DNA of 44,975 nucleotides from Gammaproteobacteria bacterium (GTDB lineage Bacteria > Pseudomonadota > Gammaproteobacteria > Chromatiales > Chromatiaceae). The stretch lies in the NCBI GenBank assembly GCA_011390365.1, contig JAABSM010000025.1, positions 1-44,975 on the forward strand. The letters are read 5' to 3'. The notes beneath the pieces were generated by a model. It did no database searches and was not told where the DNA came from. It saw nothing but the letters and a program-made list of their open reading frames with translations. The position numbers and the translations under genes were made by a program. Positions 38,988-44,975 of this stretch are shown here, in pieces; position 1 is the first letter of the stretch, and each line of letters starts with the position of its first letter.

Positions 38988-39522
38988 GGCGTGGATGCCG
39001 GGATAGATCGACTGGGGATTGAGGCAGGTCTTTGCTGGGTTACGCATGGGCATTGTCTGTATCTGTACAGATATTAAGTTAGACGGGTTGGCCGCGCCAA
39101 TGCCGATCACCGTGAGTGGTTGCGAACACCTCCTCGCGGCGACACCGGCAAGGCCCTTGCGGATATTGTGCCGGTGGTCGGGGGAGTCGGCGAACGGGAC
39201 GGACCCCGCCGCGGATTGGGGGTGTTGTCCAATATATTACGCCGTTAATCGGCGTATTTCATCTTGCCGTTTTCTGGCTCCCGCGCGGCGTGTGTGGAAA
39301 GATGTCGCGTTATCCTATAAACCGCAGATGAACGCAGATTTACGCAGATATATAATGGAGAAATCCTTCGCTGTGATCTCTGTGCCTCGGTGAGAGATTT
39401 TATGATAAAACCTTGGTGCGGCTGCACTAGTGCAGCACCCGCCAAGTGACTATGAATAGAGCGTGTCATATGGTATTTATTTTTATGTAAAATGAGTTAT
39501 TGCTTATTTAGCGGGTGCTGCA
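38988..39522. other. Intergenic region with several repeats
   Basis: No gene seen. It contains a perfect 12-bp palindrome ATCTGTACAGAT (39061-39072) just upstream of the kinase start, which could be an operator, a CGCAGAT-type dispersed repeat (39317-39400) and a small element with 17-bp terminal inverted repeats (39426-39527). Confidence 0.5.
39317..39400. repeat. Dispersed repeat of the AACCGCAGATGAACGCAGAT type
   Basis: AACCGCAGATGAACGCAGAT followed by another ACGCAGAT, then GTGATCTCTGTGCCTCGGTG. Repeats of this wording are found between genes in many unrelated bacteria; they are not coding. Confidence 0.6.
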
Positions 39523-39527
39523 CTAGT
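39426..39527. mobile_element. 102-bp MITE-like element with perfect 17-bp terminal inverted repeats
   Basis: ACTAGTGCAGCACCCGC at 39426-39442 is exactly inverted at 39511-39527, around a 68-base AT-rich core. The left end is also the half of a 16-bp palindrome (GCTGCACTAGTGCAGC, 39421-39436). The right end contains the TAG stop (39523-39525) of the flytrap kinase. It has no coding capacity. Confidence 0.55.
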
Positions 39528-42500
39528 CCGGGTCTTGCGGCTGTTGCCGGGAGATCCATTCCAGGATGCGTTCGTATTGGTAGTCGTCCACCCAGTCGTG
39601 GAGGGCGCGGGGCAGGGCGACGCCTTGCCGTTCCCTTTCGGCCAGCAGGCCGCGCAGGATCTTGCCGCTGCCGAGGATGACGGCCTGTTGCAGGGCGTCG
39701 AGCCAGGGGGCGGGGTGGGGGGTCGCTGGGGCCGGGTCGTCGCTTGCCGCGGGTTGCTCTTCGGCGTATTGCCACGCCAGCGGCAGGTTTGCGGCGAGGG
39801 CGTCGAGGAGTTCGGCCAGGTTCACCGGTTTGCCCAGGTAGGCCGCGCCGCCGCGGGCCAGGCCTTCGTCGCGGTGTTCCCTGAAGGCCTGGGCGGAGAT
39901 CAGGATCACCGGCAGGTTCTCGAAGCCAGGGCTCTGGTGCAGCGCCTCCATGGTCGCCAGGCCGTCGCGGCCGGGCATCAGCACGTCCATCAGCACCAGG
40001 TGGGGGCGGAAGCGGGGGGCCTGATGCAGGCATTCGTCGCCGGAGCCGGCTTCGGCGATGTCGAAGCCGAGCGGGGCGAGCAGGTCGCGCAATATCTGGC
40101 GATTATCCGATAGGTCATCGACCAGCAGCAGGCGCAGCGGCCCTCGATTGGCGTCCGCGCGGCGGTATCCGGTGATGGCGCGGGGCGTCGTGCTCGCCCG
40201 CGCAAGGGTTTCGCTGGCGGCGGCCTCGAAGCTCGCCGCTAGCGGGATGCGGAAGCGAAAGCGACTGCCGCGCCCGATCTCGCTCTCCGCCCGCAGTTCG
40301 CCGCCCATGAGTTCGATGATCTTGCGGCTGATGGAGAGGCCGAGTCCGGTACCCTGCTGTTTTTGCTGCTGGCTGCCGCTCTGGGCGAAGGGTTCGAAGA
40401 TCTGTTCCAGGTGTTCTTCGACGATGCCGGGGCCGGTATCTTCGACGGCGACGGCGAGATGGCCGTCACGGTAATCCACGCACAGGCGCACCTCGCCCTG
40501 GTCGGTGAACTTGACCGCGTTGCCGAGGAGGTTGAGCAGCACCTGGCGGAGGCGCTTGGGGTCGGCCTGGATGCGGGTGGGCAGATCATTATTGGCGAGG
40601 TATTCGAAGACCACCCCCTTTTGTTCGGCGCGAAAGCGGATCATGTCCGTGACCTCGCGCAGGAAGTGGCCGAGGCTGAGGGGCTCGGGAAAGAGTTCGA
40701 TGCGTCCCGCCTCGACCTTGGAGAGGTCGAGGATGTCGTTGATCAGGGTCAGCAGGTAGTCGCCGCCGCGGCGGATCTTGTCGACCTGGGGCGTCAGCTC
40801 GGCGGGCAGGCGCGGGGATTGCAGCAGCACCTGGGAGAAGCCGAGAATGGCGTTCAGCGGCGTGCGCAGTTCGTGGCTCATGTTGGCGAGGAAGGCGGAT
40901 TTGGCCTGGTTGGCGGCGTCCGCCGCCTGACGGGCCTCGATCAAGGCCCTTTCCCCTTGTTTGCGCGCGGTGATGTTCTCGGCGATGGACCAGATGGAGT
41001 GTTCGCCATCCTTGCCATGCAGCAGGATGCCCCTGAGGTTGATCAGCACCCGGGTTCCGTCCTTGCGGCGAATCTTCGTTTCGAAGGGGCCGTAATAGCC
41101 CTGTTCGATGAGGTGGCGCAGTTGTTGTTGCGCCTTCTCGTGGTCTTCGTTGGGCGACAGTCGCCAGTAGTCGAGGCCGTGGAGTTCGCGCTCCGAATAG
41201 CCCGTGAGTTCGCGAAAAGCCCGATTGCATTCCAGGAAACGGGTCGCCATGTCGTTGCGGGCTATGCCGAGGGGGGAGAGCTCGAAAAGGCCGCGCAGTT
41301 TCTCCTCGCTGGCGCGCAAGGCGGCCTGGGTGTTCTGCATGCGGGTGATGTCGCGGGAGATGCCGAAGATCCCGCAGACCTTGCCGGCGCGGTCCTTCAG
41401 CGGCCACTTGCTGGTCATCACATAGCCGTGTTGGCCGCGTTCGTCGTAATAGGGGTCGATGCGGTTGAGGATGGCGACGCCCTGTTCGAAGATGGGGCGT
41501 TCTTCCTCTTCGTAGATGCGTGCGGTGTCGGCGGGGAAGACCTCGCGGTCGTGCTTGCCGATCATCTCGCGCCAGTTGGCATGGCCGGTGATGTTGGCGA
41601 GGGGCTGGCTGCAGAAGAGAAGGCGGCTGTGGTCGTCCTTGAAGTAGATGAAGTCGCTGGTCTGGTCGAGAAAGGCCTCGAAGTTGCGGCTGAATCTTTG
41701 CAGGCTTGTTTCCGCCAGGCGGCGGGCGGTGATGTCTTCGTGGGCGATCACGACCCGGGGTTTGCCGGCGATCCTGAAGCGGGTGACGCGGGCCACGAAC
41801 CAGCGTTGCTGGCGGGGGGAGTGGCGGGGGTATTCGTGGCTGAAGGCGTCGATCTCGCCGCCGAGTACCTTTTGCAGCTGTTCGGCGAAGGCGGTGGCCG
41901 CGGCGCTGGATTCGTCGTCGTCGGCGACGTGGGGGATGCCGGGGTAACGCGCGCCTATGCCATAGTCGGGAGGGGCCGGCGGATTGGCGTCGGCGAAGTC
42001 TCGCCAGGCCTGGTTGACGTTGATCACCACGCCGTTTTCGTCGAGCACGCAGAGTTGCGCGGAGAGGGCGTCGATGGTGGCGTTGGCGAAGTGTTCGGCG
42101 GCGCGTTGCTGGCGCAATGCCTGTTGCAGGGCCAGTTCCGCTTCGCGGTCATCGGTGATGTCCTCGCCGGAGCAGATCACGCCGCCGATTGCGCCGGTAT
42201 CATCCCGAAAAAAGGCGTTGTGCCAGGTGACGAGGCGCTGGCCGCCATCCCGGCATAGGATGCGATTTTCAAAGGTCTCCAGCTGCTCCAGCGAGCCCTT
42301 GATGAGGCGCTGGAACATCGGGAACACGCGCTCCAGTCCCTCGGGTTGCGGCAGGCAGTCGGTGAACCAGTGGCGACCGATCAGCTCCTCTTCCCGGTCG
42401 TAGCCGAGGAGTTCGCGGCCCGCGGGGTTGATCATGGTGATGCGTCCTTCCCGATCCAGGGCGATCATCAGGGTCTGCACCGTGTCCAGGTAGCGTTGCG

Positions 42501-43521
42501 CGGTGGCCCGTTCCCTGGCGATCTGCCGATGGGCGGCGGCCAGGCGGCGGTTCCAGAACAGAATCACCGCGAAGATCGCCAGCGCTCCGGCGGCGGCCTG
42601 CCAGAGCAGCTGGTAGTCGGGCTCTTTCACCACGTCCCTGAGCATCCATTTCTTGTGGATCGCCAGCCGCTCCTGGGGGCTGATGGCGGCGATGGCGTGA
42701 TTGAGGAGGGGGATCAGTGGCGCCATCTCCCGGCGTACCATCATCTGTAACGCGAACTGGACATCCGTCACCCCGGCGAGGCGGACCTGTTGCGAGCCGA
42801 AGGCCTCGATCTGATATTGCAGCACTGGCAGGATATCCACCGCGGCGAAGGCGGCGCCGTTTTCCACCGCCTCCAGCGCGGCGCGGGTGTGTCGCACTTG
42901 CAGGAAATGAATGCCCGGGTAGCGGGTCTTGAGGAGGCGGTAGGCGCTGTAGTCTTCGCCTACCGCCACGATCTCCCCCTCCAGGGCCTTGGCGTCGGCG
43001 ATGAAGTTGGCGGCGCGGCGGGTGGCGATGGCGATGGGGTAGCTTTCGTAGCCGTCGCTGAACAGCGCATAGGCCTCGCGGTCGGGGGTGCTGGTGGTGC
43101 CGGGGTAGATGTCCACCTCGCCGCGCTCGATGCGTTGCAGGACCTCGGCGAAGGGTAGCGCCGGGGTGACCGTTTCGCGAATGCCCAGCTTGGCCCGGAT
43201 CAGCGCCCAGTAGTCCTCGGTAATGCCGCTCACCTCGCCCTGGGCGTTGATGAAGTTGAAGGGCATCCAGCCTTCGGCGCGGGCGCGATGGATCACGGTG
43301 TTTTTCAGGAAGGCGCGTTGCTGGGGGCTCAGCTCGCTGGCCAGTCCTTGTTCGGGGGGTTGCGCCACCGTCCGCGCCCCCGTTTGGCCCAATGTCTGGG
43401 CCATTGTCTGCAAGGGCATCGCCGCGGAGAGGACGCAGACCAGCAACGGTACCGCCCAGCGCCAAAGCGCGCGGGGCGCCGGCGTGCGGCGTGGAATGGG
43501 GCTTTCAGGAGGGTGTGGCAT
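39523..43521 (-). CDS. Hybrid histidine kinase with one Venus-flytrap domain
   Basis: A 1332-residue sensor from ATG 43521, which gives a signal peptide ending near PLQTMAQ. One SBP_bac_3 flytrap domain (about 65-300; [47 protein letters not shown]) is followed by a membrane helix (about 307-325), four PAS domains, HisKA with His883, HATPase ([12 protein letters not shown]), receiver with Asp1179 and the common helical tail. It is a clear paralogue of the triple-flytrap kinase: the flytrap, one PAS ([14 protein letters not shown] versus [14 protein letters not shown]) and the whole kinase-receiver half match. The stop codon lies inside the small inverted-repeat element at its 3' end. Confidence 0.93.
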   Translation of the reverse strand: MPHPPESPIPRRTPAPRALWRWAVPLLVCVLSAAMPLQTMAQTLGQTGARTVAQPPEQGLASELSPQQRAFLKNTVIHRARAEGWMPFNFINAQGEVSGITEDYWALIRAKLGIRETVTPALPFAEVLQRIERGEVDIYPGTTSTPDREAYALFSDGYESYPIAIATRRAANFIADAKALEGEIVAVGEDYSAYRLLKTRYPGIHFLQVRHTRAALEAVENGAAFAAVDILPVLQYQIEAFGSQQVRLAGVTDVQFALQMMVRREMAPLIPLLNHAIAAISPQERLAIHKKWMLRDVVKEPDYQLLWQAAAGALAIFAVILFWNRRLAAAHRQIARERATAQRYLDTVQTLMIALDREGRITMINPAGRELLGYDREEELIGRHWFTDCLPQPEGLERVFPMFQRLIKGSLEQLETFENRILCRDGGQRLVTWHNAFFRDDTGAIGGVICSGEDITDDREAELALQQALRQQRAAEHFANATIDALSAQLCVLDENGVVINVNQAWRDFADANPPAPPDYGIGARYPGIPHVADDDESSAAATAFAEQLQKVLGGEIDAFSHEYPRHSPRQQRWFVARVTRFRIAGKPRVVIAHEDITARRLAETSLQRFSRNFEAFLDQTSDFIYFKDDHSRLLFCSQPLANITGHANWREMIGKHDREVFPADTARIYEEEERPIFEQGVAILNRIDPYYDERGQHGYVMTSKWPLKDRAGKVCGIFGISRDITRMQNTQAALRASEEKLRGLFELSPLGIARNDMATRFLECNRAFRELTGYSERELHGLDYWRLSPNEDHEKAQQQLRHLIEQGYYGPFETKIRRKDGTRVLINLRGILLHGKDGEHSIWSIAENITARKQGERALIEARQAADAANQAKSAFLANMSHELRTPLNAILGFSQVLLQSPRLPAELTPQVDKIRRGGDYLLTLINDILDLSKVEAGRIELFPEPLSLGHFLREVTDMIRFRAEQKGVVFEYLANNDLPTRIQADPKRLRQVLLNLLGNAVKFTDQGEVRLCVDYRDGHLAVAVEDTGPGIVEEHLEQIFEPFAQSGSQQQKQQGTGLGLSISRKIIELMGGELRAESEIGRGSRFRFRIPLAASFEAAASETLARASTTPRAITGYRRADANRGPLRLLLVDDLSDNRQILRDLLAPLGFDIAEAGSGDECLHQAPRFRPHLVLMDVLMPGRDGLATMEALHQSPGFENLPVILISAQAFREHRDEGLARGGAAYLGKPVNLAELLDALAANLPLAWQYAEEQPAASDDPAPATPHPAPWLDALQQAVILGSGKILRGLLAERERQGVALPRALHDWVDDYQYERILEWISRQQPQDPD

Positions 43522-43658
43522 GGCGGTTTTACCGAGTCCCGGGGCGCGGGTGGATCCCCCAAGTTTAGCAATATCTGGGGGGCGATGCTGGCTGTTTGGT
43601 CCCATGATTGTCGTGCGGATTGCGCATCGGGAGACTTAGGCGATTTCCGGCAATCGCC

Positions 43659-44474
43659 TTACTTCAACATCCCGAGCGCAAGGTAAGCGTCCGCCTCTTG
43701 GTGTTTGCCCCGTTTGCTTGCGCCGGCGGCGAGGATGCGGCATTTCCTTTGCAGCATCTCTCGGGTCGCGGCGCGTTCGGCGTCGTTGAGAGCCGGGTGG
43801 TCGAGCATCCCATGCAGCGCCCGTACCCGAAACCGGTCCATCCCCCAGTGGGCGCGGGAGAGCTGGTCTTCATGGCCGCCGTATTTGACGATCTGCGGTT
43901 GCCGTACGAAGGCGACCGCCTCGCTGGCGCAGATGCGCAGCCACAGGTCGTAGTCCTCGCAGGCGGGCAGGGTCTCGTCGAACAGGCCCGCCTCGTCGAG
44001 CAGGTCGCGGCGCAGCAGCACCGACGAGGGGGAGATGACGCACAGCGGCAGGCAGTCGAGATAGATCCGCCCACCGCCCTTGGCGTGCTTCTTCATGGCG
44101 TTCACCCGCTTGCCGTCGCGGATCCAGATCTCCTCGGTGTGGCAGATGCGCAGGTGCGGGTTGGACTCGATGAGGGCGCGTTGGGCGGCCAGCTTGCCCG
44201 GCAGCCACTCGTCGTCGGAATCGAGCAGCGCGATCCAGTCGCCGCGGCTCTTGCCAACCCCCAAGTTGCGTGCCGCGCTCACGCCCCGGTTTTGCTGGTG
44301 TAGATAGCGCACCTGGGGGTAGCGTGTCGCGAGCAGTTGGCGGGTAGCGTCACCGGAGCCATCGTCCACCAGGATGACTTCAGACGCCGGCTCGGATTGG
44401 GCCAATACCGAGTCAAGGGCGCGGGGCAGGGTGTGGGCGCGGTTGTGGGCGGGGATGATGACGGAGATGTTCAT
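43659..44474 (-). CDS. Family 2 glycosyltransferase
   Basis: A 271-residue GT-A type glycosyltransferase. The nucleotide-sugar binding start is SVIIPAHNRAHTLPRALDSVL, with ILVDDGSGDAT, then the DxD-like motif LLDSDDEWLPGK and the acceptor-side block ACEDYDLWLRI (ED...W). It should transfer a sugar onto a cell-surface glycan or lipid at the cytoplasmic face of the membrane. No other glycan gene is in the window, and its relation to the signalling cluster downstream is unclear. It ends 137 bases before the flytrap kinase begins. Confidence 0.92.
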   Translation of the reverse strand: MNISVIIPAHNRAHTLPRALDSVLAQSEPASEVILVDDGSGDATRQLLATRYPQVRYLHQQNRGVSAARNLGVGKSRGDWIALLDSDDEWLPGKLAAQRALIESNPHLRICHTEEIWIRDGKRVNAMKKHAKGGGRIYLDCLPLCVISPSSVLLRRDLLDEAGLFDETLPACEDYDLWLRICASEAVAFVRQPQIVKYGGHEDQLSRAHWGMDRFRVRALHGMLDHPALNDAERAATREMLQRKCRILAAGASKRGKHQEADAYLALGMLK

Positions 44475-44520
44475 GATCTGGGAGGGCTTGACCTGATCTC
44501 AAAAACCGCAAAAATTACAA

Positions 44521-44544
44521 GAACTCATCACTCAGCACTCCTCC
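44521..44544. repeat. Short heptad run at a stop codon
   Basis: GAACTCATCACTCAGCACTC; on the minus strand it reads GAGTGC-TGAGTGA-TGAGTTC. The TGA at 44532-44534 is the stop of the truncated gene to its right, the same arrangement as at soeA. Confidence 0.5.
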
Positions 44545-44805
44545 GGCGCACAGTCGCATCCGCAATCCCCGTCGATGCCTTCGCCCCGAATGACGATCCG
44601 ATCGCTGTAGATCGATAGGGTCAAGGTCGGGTCGAGAGGCCGTCCCAGAAAAGTGCCGTTGACGATCGCGCCCCAGGTTCCCGGGCCGACTTCGTGGTAC
44701 TCCTCCAGCAGGCGCTTGAACAGCTTGCGTCCCTCCGCGGTGCGGGTGAAGTCGTCTGGTTCGTCGCCGGGATTCTGGCGCTGAAAGTGGTTCAGATTCC
44801 TTCGC
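44532..44805 (-). pseudogene. 5'-truncated gene with cysteine-rich C-terminus
   Basis: The frame ending with TGA at 44532 encodes a protein-like stretch: EGRKLFKRLLEEYHEVGPGTWG, VNGTFLGRPLDPTLTLSIYSDRI (quoted in parts: LFKRLLEEYHEVGPGTW, TFLGRPLDPTLTLSIYSD) and the tail DGDCGCDCAPEEC with four cysteines. It has no ATG or GTG, and its 5' side runs directly into the hairpin at 44806. I interpret it as the last 85-90 codons of a gene cut by that repeat. I do not recognise the family; the tail suggests metal binding. Confidence 0.5.
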
Positions 44806-44830
44806 CGGACGGGTTTTGCAAACCCGTCCG
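44806..44830. repeat. Perfect 11-bp hairpin (CGGACGGGTTT)
   Basis: CGGACGGGTTT-TGC-AAACCCGTCCG. It resembles common GGACGG/CCGTCC terminal repeats of small non-autonomous elements and marks the point where the truncated gene loses its reading. Confidence 0.75.
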
Positions 44831-44928
44831 CACCGTTACCAATCCCCCGATCATCGCGGCATCAACCACATTTCGACCTGATTAGCAAGATGCCCCAGTT
44901 GTCCGATGCCGTCGCGCCTAGACGAGGT

Positions 44929-44955
44929 TCTCAGTCGCCGAAACGACGACTGAGA
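44929..44955. repeat. 9-bp inverted repeat near the right edge
   Basis: TCTCAGTCG at 44929-44937 and CGACTGAGA at 44947-44955. No gene is visible between 44831 and the window end. Confidence 0.5.
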
Positions 44956-44975
44956 GCGGGAAAAACGCCTCCAGA

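Overview
This is a GC-rich bacterial chromosomal window. I infer a sulfur-oxidising gammaproteobacterium of the purple sulfur bacteria type (Chromatiales). The main reason is a cytoplasmically oriented molybdenum / four-cluster ferredoxin / DmsC-type anchor set at 10.4-17.4 kb that matches the SoeABC sulfite dehydrogenase described in Allochromatium vinosum. REP-type palindromes, heptad tandem repeats and very large multi-sensor hybrid kinases fit the same picture. No rRNA, tRNA or CRISPR array is visible.

Left part (0-9.6 kb): a truncated Ig-like domain remnant, a small YgaP-type membrane protein, an MBL-fold hydrolase followed by a PNPOx-like flavin protein, a DEAD-box RNA helicase with a DbpA-type RNA-binding tail, a DUF1439 envelope protein, a translationally coupled moxR-DUF58 pair, and an unknown 118-aa protein overlapping an MtfA-type zinc peptidase.

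Middle part (9.6-17.5 kb, all on the minus strand): the soe-like operon. The order is soeA, two clan-AA (retropepsin-like) aspartyl proteases with a DUF433 gene and an 85-aa unknown between them, soeB, a 23S-rRNA-IVP-type four-helix-bundle gene flanked by heptad arrays, soeC, and a ferritin-like DUF455 gene. Three of the small genes are joined to each other and to soeB by 4-nt ATGA overlaps. The heptad arrays abut the soeA stop, the soeB stop and the soeC start. This split operon is the most unusual part of the window. A 660-bp gap upstream of soeA holds a candidate promoter, a cluster of DnaA-box-like 9-mers around an AT-rich block, a long inverted repeat and a REP element.

Right part (18-43.6 kb, all on the minus strand): seven consecutive signalling genes. 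In genomic order they are a REC-kinase protein, a REC-PAS-PAS-GGDEF-EAL protein, a CheB-CheR-PAS-kinase-REC fusion, a Cache-PAS-GAF hybrid kinase, a hybrid kinase with three periplasmic Venus-flytrap domains, a PAS/GAF hybrid kinase with almost no periplasmic part, and a hybrid kinase with one Venus-flytrap domain. The five large kinases share a conserved helical tail after their receiver domain. No DNA-binding response regulator is encoded here; the only evident outputs are cyclic-di-GMP turnover and the CheB/CheR modules. The window ends with a family 2 glycosyltransferase and a 5'-truncated gene with a cysteine-rich end, cut off by a hairpin repeat.
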